DNA of 64,000 bases from Apodemus sylvaticus (taxonomy: Eukaryota > Chordata > Mammalia > Rodentia > Muridae): NCBI RefSeq assembly GCF_947179515.1, contig NC_067491.1:11776027-11840026 (forward strand), read 5' to 3'. The position numbers and the translations under genes were made by a program. The notes beneath the pieces are model-generated. The model was not told the origin of the DNA. It ran no database searches and saw only the letters and a program-made list of their open reading frames with translations. Positions 43,871 through 55,350 of the stretch are shown piece by piece. The first letter of the stretch is position 1. Each line of letters starts with the position of its first letter.

Positions 43871-44440
43871 GGAGCTGGAGAGACGGCTTAGCAATGTAGA
43901 ACATTTATTCTTGCAGAGGACTCGGGTTGCATTTGCAGCATCCACATGGTAAGTGTCTTAGGGTGTCCATTGCTGTGAGGAGATACCATGACCAAGGCAA
44001 CTCTTAAAAAGAACGATATTTAACTGGGGCTGGCTTTCAGGTAGAGATGTTCAGTCCATTGTCATCAAGATGTGAGCACGACAGCTTCCAGGCAGGCATG
44101 GCCCAGGAGGAGCAAAGAGTTCTGCATCCCTGATCTGACTACAGCCAGGAGAAAACCCACTCTTCCCCACTGCGTGGAACTTCAAAGCCCACCCCCACAG
44201 AGACACACTTACTCCAACGAGGCCACACCCACTCCAACGAGGCCACACCCACTCCAACAAGGCCACACCTCCTAACAATACCACTCCTACGGGCCAAGCA
44301 TATTCAAACCACTACAGTAACTCACAAGCATTCTAAGTCCAGTTCCAGGGGACCCATCGCTCATTTTTGACATGTGTACCAGGCACGTACATGATATACC
44401 TATTCGTGCACGTAAAATTAAATAAAAATTTAAAACTTAA
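43871..44440 (+). mobile_element. B3 SINE split by another element
   Basis: Head GGAGCTGGAGAGACGGCTTAG up to CCACATGGTAA; tail resumes at CTCACAAGCATTC and ends AAATTAAATAAAAATT. Confidence 0.82.
43953..44318 (-). mobile_element. TTTGAATATGC-family element inside a B3
   Basis: Antisense; GTGTCTTAGGGTGTCCATTG to CATATTCAAACCACTAC. The segment CACTCCAACGAGGCCACACC is repeated three times. Confidence 0.85.
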
Positions 44441-44448
44441 AAAAAAAT

Positions 44449-44580
44449 TGTGCCAGGCAGTGGTGTCGCATGCCTTTGATCACAGCACTTGGGAGGCAGA
44501 TGCAGGCAGATTTCTGAGTTCGAGGCCAGCCTGGTCTACAGAGTGAGTTCCAAGACAGCCAAGCCACACAGAGAGCATAC
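44449..44580 (+). mobile_element. B1 SINE, 3'-truncated
   Basis: GCCAGGCAGTGGTGTCGCATG to AGCCACACAGAGAG; no tail. Confidence 0.88.
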
Positions 44581-45221
44581 CTGCTCTACTTCCAACCTTT
44601 CCTTTCCCAAAGGTCTGGAACGCCTAATCTTCCAACATCCGGTCCCAGAATGCTAGGGTTGCGGGGAAACGCGCCACGATGTACGGTTTAGTTATGATGT
44701 TATAGCTTTATATCATGGTTTAGTTATAGCTTTATATCATGCTGGGATCAAACCTAACTAAGGCTTGGTGCATGCTAGACAAGAACTCTACCAACTCACC
44801 GAATCCTCTCAACTTCTCTTCCAGCCACGAAACCTCCTGGGAATGAGCTGCGTCTCACCACGGCCTTGGGCTCACCGAATGCTGACCTAACGTGATGCGC
44901 ACCAGGCAGAGGATGCGACACAGAATTCAGTGGTTAGGAGCATACAACTCTGTTATTTTTAGTTCAATTCAATATATTTTTGCAAATGTCTGCTGGAAAG
45001 GTATTATACAAAACCAGAATCTGAATACTTCTTTCAGTCTGTAAGAGCCAGCTACTGCAACTGGGAGGGTGAAATATACCAATAATCTTCCTTGAGAGGC
45101 AGAGCCAAGAGGATGTGGAGCTCTCTCAGAGCCTCAGCCACTCAGGAAATTCCAGGCCAGTCCAGGCTACCCGAGATCCAGTTTCAAGAAACAAAAATAG
45201 CCTTTTTTTTTTTTTTTTTTT

Positions 45222-45335
45222 AAGGATCTGGGTGTGGTAGGGTGCTCATTTAGTCCTAGCTCTTGGGAGGCAGAGACAGGCAGATCTCTGTGAGTCAGGC
45301 TAGATGGGGCTACCCTGACTCTCAATAAAATAACA
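45222..45335 (+). mobile_element. Old B1
   Basis: GGATCTGGGTGTGGTAGGG with a shortened second half, after a T20 run. Confidence 0.65.
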
Positions 45336-45524
45336 AAAGTCCTGGCTAACAGTCTAATACATAAAACAACCACGCAAAATTTAATACAAAGTAAAATCAT
45401 TAAAGTATGTTGATGGGGGAAGAGGATAAAAAAATCGTTAAGACAATCTGGAAGGCTTCAAGATGGAGTCAATTCAGTCACTGCTCAAAAAGGAGCACAG
45501 CTGTAAGCAACCCCCCCCCCCATT

Positions 45525-45625
45525 TTGAGACAGGATCTCACTATGTAAACCACCTTGGCCTCGAACTCACAGTTGGCCTGTCTCTTCCTCCTGGATGCTG
45601 GGACTAACATGGGGTTAAAGGTGAG
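45525..45625 (-). mobile_element. Old B1
   Basis: GAGACAGGATCTCACTATG and CTTGGCCTCGAACTCACAG. Confidence 0.7.
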
Positions 45626-45654
45626 TGCTAATTCTAACTTTCCAAAGAAAGGAG

Positions 45655-46145
45655 TCATTTTTAAAAGTTTTATTATAGCCAGAAGCTGGAAAGAACCCAG
45701 GTATCCCTCAACAGAAGAATGGATGCAAAAAATGTGGTATATATACACAATGGAGTACTATTCAGCCATTAGGAACAATGAATTCATGAAATTCTTAGGC
45801 AAATGGATGGAGCTGGAGAACATCATACTAAGTGAGGCAACCCAGTCTCAAAAGATCAATCATGGTATGTACTCACTGATAAGTGGATATTAGCCTGGAA
45901 AACTGGAATACCTAAGACATAATCCACACATCAAATGAGGTACAAGAAGAACGGAGGAGTGGCCCCTTGTTCTGGAAAGACTCAGTGAAGCAGTATAGGG
46001 CAAAACCAGAACAGGGAAGTGGGAAGGGGGTGTGGGAGAATAGGGGGAGGGAAGGGAGCTTATGTGACTTTCGGGGAGTGGGGGACCAGAAAAGGGGAAA
46101 TCATTTGAAATGTAAATAAAAAATATATCGAATGAAATAAAAATG
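45655..46145 (+). mobile_element. 5'-truncated L1: ORF2 end plus 3' UTR
   Basis: The first ~240 bases stay open and encode the ORF2 C-terminus (MWYIYTMEYYSAIRNNEF, ending LISGY), then a G-rich 3' UTR to ATATATCGAATGAAATAAAA. No full ORF2. Confidence 0.93.
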
Positions 46146-46259
46146 TTTTATTATGAAACATATGAAGTACAGAATTTTCTTATATCCTAAAAATTTAGAA
46201 GAGCAAAAGGTCATCCCAGTCATAGCACCTAAAGATAACCATTTCATATAACAGATCTA

Positions 46260-46474
46260 TTTCTTTCCTTCCTTCCTTCCTTCTTTCTTTCTTTCTTTCC
46301 TTCCTTCCTTCTTTCTTTTCTTTTCTTCCTTCCCTCCCCCTGAGACAGGGCTTCTCTGTGTAGCCCTGGCTGTCCTAGAACTCACTCTGTAGACTAGGCT
46401 GGCCTCGAACTCAGAAATCCGCCTGCCTCTGCCTCCCAAGTGCTGGGATTAAAGGTGTGCGCCACCACTTCCCA
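46260..46474 (-). mobile_element. B1 SINE with TTCC/TTTC repeat tail
   Basis: Microsatellite 46262-46330, then antisense B1 (CTGAGACAGGGCTTCTCTG). Confidence 0.92.
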
Positions 46475-46479
46475 TCTTT

Positions 46480-47009
46480 CTTTTTTTTTTTTTTTTTAAG
46501 ATTTATTTATTTTATGTAAGTACACTGTAGCTGTCTTCAGACACTCCAGAAGAGGGCATCGGATCTTGTTACGAACAGATGTAAGCCACCATGTAGTTGC
46601 TGGGATTTGAACTCGGGACCTTCAGAAGAGCAGTCAGTGCTCTTAACTACTGAGCCATCTCTTTACCTCCCCCCACACACACCTTTTTGTTTGTTTGTTT
46701 GTTTGTTTTTTGTTTTTCGAGACAGGGTTTCTCTGTGTAGCCCTGGCTGTCCTGGAACTCACTCCATAGACCAGGCTGGCCTCGAACTCAGAAATCCGCC
46801 TGCTTCTGCCTCCCAAGTGCTGGGATTAAAGGCGTGAGCCACCACTGCCCGGCTTCTTTTTTTTTAAAGATTTATTTATTTTATGTATATGAATATACTG
46901 TAGCTGCATAGATGGCTGTAAGCCGCCATGTGATTGCTGGGATTTGAACTCAGGACCTTCGGAAGAGCAGTCAGTGCTATTAACCGCTGAGCCATCTCTC
47001 CAGCCCCTT
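46480..47009 (-). mobile_element. B2-B1-B2 cluster
   Basis: All antisense: B2 at 46480-46670, B1 at 46683-46853, and a B2 with a deleted middle at 46860-47009. Confidence 0.92.
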
Positions 47010-47171
47010 CTTTTTTCTTCTTCTTTTTTTTTTTTTTGTAAGTTCAAGAGAAGCTTTGAGGGCCTAATATAAAGTGTGTTACACCTCCGTGTGTGGGCAC
47101 ACTACCTGCACACAAGAAATAAAGTGTGTAATAGAAACATTAGCAATACAGAATGGATGACTCTAAAGGCA

Positions 47172-47285
47172 CTTTCAACCCAGCACTTGGGAGGCGGGCA
47201 GATCTTTGAGTTCGAGACCAGCCTGGCCTACAGAACAAGTTTTAGGACAGCCAGGGCCACACAGAGAAACCCTGTCTGGGGACTG
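47172..47285 (+). mobile_element. B1 SINE, 5'-truncated
   Basis: Starts at CCCAGCACTTGGGAGGCGGG; ends CCCTGTCTGGGG. Confidence 0.85.
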
Positions 47286-47427
47286 GGGAACAATAGACGC
47301 TGAAGTGAGGTGTGGTGCTCTTAACACTGAGGACGCAGAATCAGGAGAATGAAGACTTCAAAGTCGTCCATCCCTTACTAGATAGTAGCTTAGAGGCCAG
47401 CATAAGACTGTCTCAACAAACAGAAAA

Positions 47428-47820
47428 TGGGCTCTTCCAGAGGACCTGGGTTTGATTCCCAGCACCTACATAGTGGCTCACAACAACCATCTGTTCTAGA
47501 AGATCTAATGCCCTCTTCTGACATCCATGTGTATGTGATGTGTGTGTGTATGTGTGTGTGTGTGTGTGATATACAGACATACATGCAAATAAAACATCCA
47601 CAGACATTAAATTTTTTAAAAAATCAAAATTTTGGGCTGGAGAGATGGCTCAGCGGTTAAGAGCACCGACTGCTCCTCAGAAGGTCCTGAGTTCGAATCC
47701 CAGCAACCACATGGTGGCTCACAACCATCCATAAAGAGATCTGATGCCCCCTTCTGGTGCATCGGAAGACAGCTACAGTGTACCCGTTTACATTAAAATG
47801 AATAAATAAATATTTTTAAA
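47428..47820 (+). mobile_element. B3 then B2 SINE
   Basis: B3 at 47428-47620 with a TG run; B2 at 47634-47820 flanked by AAATCAAAATTTT and AGATCAAAATTT. Confidence 0.88.
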
Positions 47821-47924
47821 AGATCAAAATTTAAATTTAAAAAAGTGGAAAAGGGGAACCACTACACAGAAATACAGAACTGAGTGTTATTGACCATGAA
47901 GGAAAAAACTCATAAAGGGTCATG

Positions 47925-48270
47925 AAAGGTGGTGTGTGGGTAAGAACATCTATCTCCAAGCTTAACGGCCAGAGTTCAGTCCCTGGGATCTACTTAGCAG
48001 AGAGAGAGAGCCAACTCCTGGAGGCCGTCCTCTGGCCTCCCTCCATATGTAGGCACCCTGCCGTGCACAGAGATGAATAAAATGTGTGATATAAAAGTCA
48101 GCAACAGAGGCTGGAGAGATGGCTCAGCGGTTAAGAGCACCGACTGCTCTTCAGAAGGTCTTGAGTTCAAACCCCAGCAACCACATGGTGGCGCACAGCC
48201 ATCCTTAAGAGATGTGGGATCCGTAAGAGATCTGACGCCCTCTTCTGGGGTGTCTGAAGACAGCTACAGG
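47925..48270 (+). mobile_element. B4-like SINE then B2 SINE
   Basis: Old SINE at about 47925-48095 (GCCGTCCTCTGGCCTCCC); B2 from 48109 with 15 extra bases at GATGTGGGATCCGTAAG, losing its tail at about 48265. Confidence 0.75.
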
Positions 48271-48499
48271 GACATTCAGAGGGAGAAACAGCTACTAGGC
48301 AGCCACTACAGGAAGATACAAGCTAGGAGAAGCAACCTAGACTGGCCAAGCCCGCTCAGTCAGTCAATTGGTTCTCCAGCGCAGGTGCGAGGATTAAAAA
48401 GAAAGAAGCCGATTGATTAGACAGCAAGGCGGCACGGCAGTTCTAGCTAGGGAAATGGGTAACCGCTGAAAGCGGAAGAGCAGTTGAAAGAAATGTTGC

Positions 48500-49035
48500 G
48501 AGAATTAAGAAAGCTGGCGGCTGACTCATCTCGGTGGGTGTCAACCTGGACTGCTCTGGGACAAGTCAAATCCCAGCGGCCTGTGAGGGATTTTCTTGCC
48601 CGCATCATCTGAGGTTGGGAAGAATCACACAACATCCCGGCCACACCTTTTTGGTGGCAGTCCACATAGGAGGACATGGAAGGGGAAAGCTTTTGCTTTT
48701 TCCCCGCCTGCTCGACCTCACTCTTGCTGGGAAGTTTTTATTTTATCCTGTTGCTGAGACATTCTTCTCTGGTATTAGAGCCCACTTCTTTGCTATGCCT
48801 GGGTAGACTAAAGACCAGAAGCTCTCGCTAGGCATTCCCAGTGACTCCAGAACCGGATTAGGGCTGCTGGGGTTTTGCCCTTTATGCTGAAGCTGGCCAT
48901 TATTGGATGACCTGGACTATGGCCTATAAGCCACTCTAATAAATCCCTGTATATGTATACATATGTGTGTGTATGTATGTGTGCATGTATGTATATATGT
49001 ATATATGTGTATGTGTATATATATATATATATACA
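48500..49035 (+). mobile_element. Rodent interspersed repeat with TG/TA tail
   Basis: GAGACATTCTTCTCTGGTAT and CACTCTAATAAATCCCTGTA, then a TATG repeat to 49035. It seems related to the element at 50195-50552. Confidence 0.5.
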
Positions 49036-49159
49036 CATTCACCGATCCATAATAATATATATCAAAATATATGCATACATATGTCTTGATTCACTGATGA
49101 TTTATTTATTTTTTTAAAGATTTTATTTTTATTAGATATATTCTTTATTTACATTTTTT

Positions 49160-49338
49160 CTTTTTCTTTTTCTTTTCTTTTTTTTTTTTTTTTTTTTTTT
49201 TTGAGACAGGGTTTCTCTGTGCAGCCCTGGTTGTCCTGAAACTCACTCTGTAGACCAGGCTGGCCTCGAACTCAGAAATCCGCCTGCCTCTGCCTCCTAG
49301 AGTGCTGGAATTACAGGCGTGCGCCACCAATGCCCAGC
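49160..49338 (-). mobile_element. B1 SINE
   Basis: Antisense, T-rich tail of about 40 bases. It follows a short L1 3'-end remnant (ATTTTATTTTTATTAGATAT) at 49118-49155. Confidence 0.92.
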
Positions 49339-49728
49339 TGTTGGCCATATTCTTACAAGCACTTCAGTGACTGAAAGATGGGGGAGCAGGGGCGAAGCAT
49401 GGTGGTTCAGTGAAATCCCAGCTGAGACAGGAGAGGCTAGCCTGGGGTACCTAGCAGACTCTGCTTCTGTAAACAAAAGGAGTAGGAAGGTATATAACAA
49501 AACAAGGTGAAAATTTTAAAAAAAAAATCAATGTTGTAAAAAAAAAAAAGGGCTTCTGAGCATAATTATAGAAAGCACTGAGTTCATAGCCAGTTCTGTA
49601 ATATCACCTGTCATAATGGACCTGCATGAGAGCCCAGGGCTGACAGCTCTCCTAAGAGTAGACTATAATTACCAAGCATGTATCTGTAACTTGACACCTA
49701 TGAACTTCAGCTATAAAACACGGGATAG

Positions 49729-49920
49729 GGCTAGAGAGATGTCCTGGTGTCCTTACTGCTCTTCCGGAGGAACCTAGTCAGGTGCCTCCCAACTGCCTGC
49801 GAGGGACTCCAGCGCCAAGAGATCCCACGCCTTCCTTTGGCCTTCTTGAGCACCTGTATACACGTGGCATACAACAGAGACATACAAATAAAAACAAAGC
49901 AAAATATAAAAAATAAAACT
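49729..49920 (+). mobile_element. B3 SINE
   Basis: GGGCTAGAGAGATGTCCTGG to ACAAATAAAAACAAAGC. Confidence 0.7.
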
Positions 49921-50194
49921 GAGGTTAATAACAGTATCTATCTCCACACAGTGGCTCTAAGAACTAATGTGTAAACACTTAGAACTACATCTACCGTGTA
50001 ACACATCCTCAGACATGGCGACAAGATGTGACGTCACTACTATATGCCTTCTGCTAAAAGGATGAGCGTTGATTGTCGTCCTCATCTTATACTGTCTGAG
50101 ATGAGAAAGTGTGTATCCCTTCATGTGCAGGACAGCCAGTACATAAGATAGTCATGTTAATGGCCCACTCGGGTCTTCTCTAGTTGGAGTCCAT

Positions 50195-50552
50195 ACAACA
50201 CGTCTGTAGTGGCTATTACAGGTTTTCAACTTGACTATATGTGGAATGAACTACAATCCAGACTTGGAAGGCTCACCTGTGATCCTCATCTGGAGGCTGG
50301 GAGATACAAGTGTCTAACCTGGATCTTGTCTTGGAGATCTTGAGGCTATTCTGGTGGCTATTTCACTCTCTTCTTTGCCTGCTTGCCTTGTGGGACTGAG
50401 CGACTGCTAGATCCTTGGATTCCATTCACAGTTGCTGCTGACCAATGTTGGGGAGTTGGACCACAGACTGTAAGTCAACAACAAGTTCCCATACTATATA
50501 GAGACTACACATAAGTTCTGTGACTCTAGAGAACCCTGACTAATACAACTTC
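50195..50552 (+). mobile_element. Rodent interspersed repeat
   Basis: TTTCAACTTGACTATATGTG to CTCTAGAGAACCCTGACTAA; the same 3' phrase occurs in a known rodent repeat that I cannot name reliably. Confidence 0.5.
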
Positions 50553-50600
50553 CTTATTTATTCTGAAAGAATGAGTTTACAAAACTGGAAGAGAATTCTT

Positions 50601-50822
50601 TTTTTTGTTGTTTGTTTTTGTTTTTTTGGGATTTGTTTTTTTGTTTTTGTTTTTGTTTTTTAGGATTTGTTTTTTTTTGTTTTTGTTTTTGTTTTTTGGG
50701 ATTTGTTTTTTTGTTTTTGTTTTTGTTTTTTAGGATTTGTTTTTTTTTTGTTTTTGTTTTTGTTTTTTGGGATTTGTTTTTTTTTTGTTTTTGTTTTTGT
50801 TTTTGTTTTTGTTTTTGTTTTT
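50601..50822. repeat. T/G minisatellite, ~35-bp unit with dimer order
   Basis: GGATTTG recurs at 50629, 50663, 50699, 50733 and 50770, preceded alternately by TTG and TTA. It lies where the A-tail of the following antisense B1 should be. Confidence 0.92.
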
Positions 50823-50964
50823 TCGAGACAGGGTTTCTCTGTATAGCCCTGGCTGTCCTGGGACTCACTCTGTAGGCCAGGCTGGCCTTAAACTCAGAAA
50901 TCCGCCTGCCTCTGCCTCCCAGAGTGCTTGGGATTACAGGCGTGAGCCACCACTGCCTGGCTAC
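50823..50964 (-). mobile_element. B1 SINE (first of two at one site)
   Basis: Antisense full-length B1 whose tail is the minisatellite. It ends CACTGCCTGGCTAC next to AGAAGAGAATTCTT. Confidence 0.94.
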
Positions 50965-50978
50965 AGAAGAGAATTCTT

Positions 50979-51142
50979 GTTTGTTTGTTTGTTTGTTTGT
51001 TTTTTCACGACAAGGTTTCTCTGTGTAGCCCTGGCTGTCCTGGAACTCACTTTGTAGACCAGGCTGGCCTTGAACTCAGAAATCTGCCTGCCTCTGCCTC
51101 CCAAGTGCTAGGATTAAAGGCATGAGCCACCATGCCTGGCTC
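50979..51142 (-). mobile_element. B1 SINE (second at the same site)
   Basis: GTTT-repeat tail, then antisense B1 to ATGCCTGGCTC. AGAAGAGAATTCTT borders it on both sides. Confidence 0.95.
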
Positions 51143-51453
51143 AGAAGAGAATTCTTAAATCCCATTTGAACTGTAAGAAAGGGCCAATATTACTAAATAA
51201 ATGAACTGCAGACAAACTGTGGGTATGTGTTGTATAATGCTTAGTGATTCTCAGAAATGAAAAAGACAAGTAAATGTAGTTATAATAATTCTTAAGGAAA
51301 AGGAAGTGAAATATGCTGAACATATACATTGTAGAGCCTCTTAAACCAGGGTTAGTAATGGCTAAGTCTCACAGGTAAAGTAAAAATTCATGCAATAACT
51401 CATTCGAACTGGAAAAATGTGCCAGCCTATGCTTGACTCAGGATGCAATTTAA

Positions 51454-51455
<2 letters not shown>

Positions 51456-51499
<44 letters not shown>
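51456..51499. repeat. (TG)n microsatellite
   Basis: 21-22 TG units next to the tail of a B3. Confidence 0.97.
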
Positions 51500-52262
51500 G
51501 CATGAAAGTGCACATGTGTGTCGTACATGAATGCATGCAGAGGCTAGAGGTTCTTATCCTCTGGAGCCGAAGTCATACATGGTTGCCAGGCTCCTGATGC
51601 AGATGCTGGGAACTGGTGAGATCTGGGAGTCGCCACACAAACCGCTCAGACACTCATCTCAGTCAAACTGGGCTGGTTTATTGAACACACACTCCAAGAC
51701 TGATCAGTCAGGGATGCAGTCTAAATCCAGAAGCTAAACTGTGACCTACAGAGCTTTGAAGCCTGGAATCCACAAACATCTGTGCCCAGTTATTCCACCA
51801 ATCAGGATTTAGGGACAGGAGACTTCCTTGGGAGCATCTCTTTGTTTGTCCTCATTAGTTGGGTCATTGAACAGTGGCAGGGTGAGACTTGCCTTGCCTA
51901 GCATTCGTGTGCCAACTTGCCAACCAGGATTTCATGTTTCTTTCTGCCAAGAAGGATGTCAATAAGAAGGGAGGTCTTGGTCCAAGCTTGTTGTGGCTAT
52001 CTACAAAGCCGTTCTAACTGTCCTCTAATTTATTGCTTTCTAACAACACCAAAGCCTAGAGGATAAGAGAATTTGGGTTAACAGTTATCTCAGGCACAAA
52101 GAAGTTCCTAGTAACAGCACATGAGAAAGTTTCCTTGTAACATTAGTTAACAGCATAAAATGGTTGGCTATACAGGCGGCAGTTACCCCATCCTCAATAG
52201 GAATCAGACTCAGGTCCTCTGGAAGAGTAACTCTTAACTGCAGAGCCATCTCTCCAGCCCTG
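51500..52262 (-). mobile_element. B3 SINE split by an LTR
   Basis: Left part to GATGCTGGGAAC; right part resumes GGAATCAGACTCAGG and ends GAGCCATCTCTCCAGCCC. Confidence 0.8.
51614..52196 (-). mobile_element. Solo LTR, ~583 bp
   Basis: On the minus strand it begins TGAGGATGGGG and ends ...GATCTCACCA. AATAAACC near 51676 (complement GGTTTATT) is a poly(A) signal. No viral coding is attached, and the family is not named. Confidence 0.6.
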
Positions 52263-52599
52263 CAGCCTGGCATTTCAAACAACTAAAGGTGTTATACAAG
52301 GTTAAAGGCTAAGCAGGAAGTGCTGTGTCTTGAGCATGGTCAACTGTGGGACTGGAATGTCCTCTTAGGCAAACAACGGCCATCTTGGGGAGTTCAATTG
52401 TGCCCACTTGCAAAAGATCAGAAGATAAAGCCAGGAGATTCTCCTTATAGTCTGCAGCCAACCCTTACCACTTATTGTACATACCTCTGTCCAAACTGTA
52501 CATGGCCTAGGGGAGGGGCTAGTGTATGTGTAGGTGGGGCAAAGCTGAGGGTGCTTCATCCATGTGGCTGGGAGAAGCCTGTTGCAGAATATTTGATGA

Positions 52600-53095
52600 C
52601 ACTATGAACCCTGAGATTGTGTCACTTCCTGGAAACACGTGTTTTTAGTTGTGGTGCGGCTCAGCCTTATCCCACACCTTTAATCCAGAAGCTTTCTGCT
52701 TGAATATTGTAAACAGGATTAAATAAAGTCAAGAGGCAGGCGGGGCAAGCAGCCAGTTGACAGGAAGTGAACATAGGATTATTAAGGGGGAAAAACCATA
52801 GAGAGTAAGAAGGAGCTGGGAGGACAGATAGAGAGACCCACAGGAAATAGAAGGGAGGGACATTCAGTTTGAAGGAGGTTTCTTGAGACAGCTTGAGGGA
52901 GGGGATTCCTGGTGGGACATCAGCTGAGGAGAAAGGTCATGTGGGTGCCTTCTCTACTCCCTCTGAGCTAATAGGCTCCAGAGTCTTCGTTGGTAAAATC
53001 GGTTTTGTTATAAAACAACAGAAGCCATCATCCCTGGTGGGTAAAGACTTTCCAGAGCAGCTTTTTTTTAAGGGAGAAGAGCACCCACATTAGGT
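52600..53095 (+). repeat. Unclassified repeat-like segment
   Basis: GTGGTGCGGCTCAGCCTTATC and GGATTAAATAAAGTCAAG suggest an old transposon or retroposed sequence. No edges or coding found. Confidence 0.3.
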
Positions 53096-53225
53096 AAGTA
53101 ACCCCTTACTCATGTGCTGTAAGTAAGCCCAGTAAACTGGGTTCCCCACACTGAACTCTGATGGAATTTAGGTGGGCTTGTCTTTAGAACCTTAGGAAGA
53201 GGGGTAGACTTTACGATTACCCTGG

Positions 53226-53396
53226 GAGCCGGGCGGTGGTGGCACATGCCATTAATCCCAGCACTTGGGATGCAGAGGCAGGCAGATTTCTGCGTTCGAG
53301 GCCAGCCTGGTCTACAGAGTGAGTTCCAGGACAGCCAGGGCTATACAGAGAAACCCTGCCTCAAAAAAACCAAAAAAAAAAAAAAAAAAAAAAGAA
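53226..53396 (+). mobile_element. B1 SINE
   Basis: Sense full length. GATTACCCTGGGAG before and GATTCCCCTGGGAG after are the target duplication. Confidence 0.94.
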
Positions 53397-53609
53397 GATT
53401 CCCCTGGGAGGGGGTTTTAGTAACATAAGTAAGTGTAGCTTACTTTTATTCAAAAGTAACATCAAGTTTTATTCTACTTCAGTTCCCTCCTCACTCTGCC
53501 TGCAAGTTTTGTTACCTCTTTTTGTGGTACTAGGCATTAAAGCGAGGGTGGTGGGTGTGAGGCAAGCACACTCTATCACGGAGACCCTAGACCTTTTCAT
53601 TTACTTAAA

Positions 53610-54108
53610 AAAAAAAATAGGGTATAGCTATTCCGGCTCTGGCTGGCCTTGAAATTGAGATCCTCCTGCCTCAGCTTCCTAAGCAGCTTGTAGAACAAGG
53701 TCTGGCTTGTTCTTAAGTGGGATCTAGACGCAAGGCTGTGGCTACACTGGACCTGTATTCAACATGTACTGAATAAGATATTAAGTCTGACTGTTGAGCT
53801 GGGTCGAGTGGCACATACCGTTAGTCTCAGTACTTGTGAGGGAGGCAGAGGTAGCGGGACGGATCTCTGTGTGTTCAAGGCTAGCCTGGTAATATATAGT
53901 GAGTGCCAGAACAGCAAGAACTACATTGTAGAATACTGTTTCTTTTTGTTGTTGTTTGTTTGTTTGTTTTTTGAGACAGGGTTTCTCTGCGTAGCCCTGG
54001 CTGTCCTGGAACTCACTCTGTAGACCAGGCTGGCCTCAAACTCAGAAATCTGCCTGCCTCTGGCTCCCAAGTGCTGGGATTAAAGGCGTGTGCCACCACC
54101 GCCGGGCT
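53610..54108. mobile_element. Three B1 copies, one inside another's tail
   Basis: Old antisense fragment at about 53625-53705; old sense B1 at 53797-53935; antisense B1 at 53940-54108 flanked by TAGAATACTGTTTCT and TAGAATAGTGTTTCT. Confidence 0.82.
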
Positions 54109-54954
54109 AGAATAGTGTTTCTAAGAAACAAAACGAAATCTACATGTTGGATGCACTGTTTTGTTTTCCTTCACTGTATTGTTTTACTCCACTAGGTATA
54201 AAGGGGAATTGAAACATTCCAACTCCGGGAATAAACTCTTTAAACTCAGGAAGTAAACAATTCAATGATTCCCCAGAAACTAGACAGATTAACAAAACCA
54301 CCCCTCCCCCACACTATACACTCTTAGACCAGCAGTACTGCCTGGGACCTGTTCCACCAGCTGTACTGTACACGCCAGGTGATCTGTCACTTATACTTAG
54401 CATCGGTGAGGTGGCTGTCTTTGCATCATTTCTGCTCCTGTAAGTAACCCCAGTAAAAGCCAGTGGTTCACCAAGCCTGAGTTTTGTGGTAGCCTCGTTT
54501 TATAATCTGTCATCAGTAGCGCATCTGGTACCTATCTGCAGTGAACAGATGTTTGTTCATGTGTTCCCCAGAAACAGTGTCACCCAAGATATGTCAAACA
54601 CATGTATTAAAGTTAATTCATAAAATAGTCAGACCTGGTGGCAACCTGGAACCCGGCACTCTGGAATTTGAGGCAAGAGAACAGGTAAGGCCAACAAGTT
54701 TCAGGCTAACCAGAGCCAGGCAGACTCACCCCTGCCGCTAAAAGTTAGCCAAACCTTACCCTCTGAGGCTGATACTGTTGCACTCTACATACAATGAGTA
54801 AACTGGGATAGACTTAATGTGACATACATGACATAGAGGAGCAGGCTTAGGATTTAGATGAAGCTGCTGTGTTTATACCATTCCACACTGTAACAATAGC
54901 TCGGCATCAAATAAACAGTGAACGGGACTTCCTACGAATGTTTCCCCTCTCTCT

Positions 54955-55137
54955 CCTTTTTTTTTTTTTTTTTTTTTTTTTTGACTGTTTCTCTCTGTAG
55001 TCCTGGCTGTAAATCTGGCTGGCCTCTAACTCAAAGATCACCTGCCTCTGCCTCCTCTGTTTTGGGGTAATGGTAAACGCCACCATCACCCGGAACGCTT
55101 TCGGTTTTCTCTTTCTTTCTCTTTGCATCATTTCTTT

Positions 55138-55175
<38 letters not shown>

Positions 55176-55350
55176 TTCCTTTCTTTTTTTTTTTTTTTTG
55201 TAGGCAAATTTAGTAATATTTAAACTGGGCATGGTGGCTCATGCCTGTGATTCCAGGATTTGTGAGGTTTAGGCCAGCCTTGAAAACTTGAAAAATGGGT
55301 GAAAACCAGCCTGGGTTATGGAGTGTGATCTTGCCTCAAAAGCAAAACAA
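54955..55350. mobile_element. B1, TTTC repeat and old B1
   Basis: Antisense B1 remnant at 54955-55093 with a T26 run, (TTTC)n at 55128-55200, and a degenerate sense B1 at 55221-55350. Confidence 0.75.

Noticed and set aside
50601..50822. CRISPR-like spaced repeats
   Set aside because: The unit is T/G low complexity without unique spacers, in a mouse genome; it is a minisatellite from a B1 tail.
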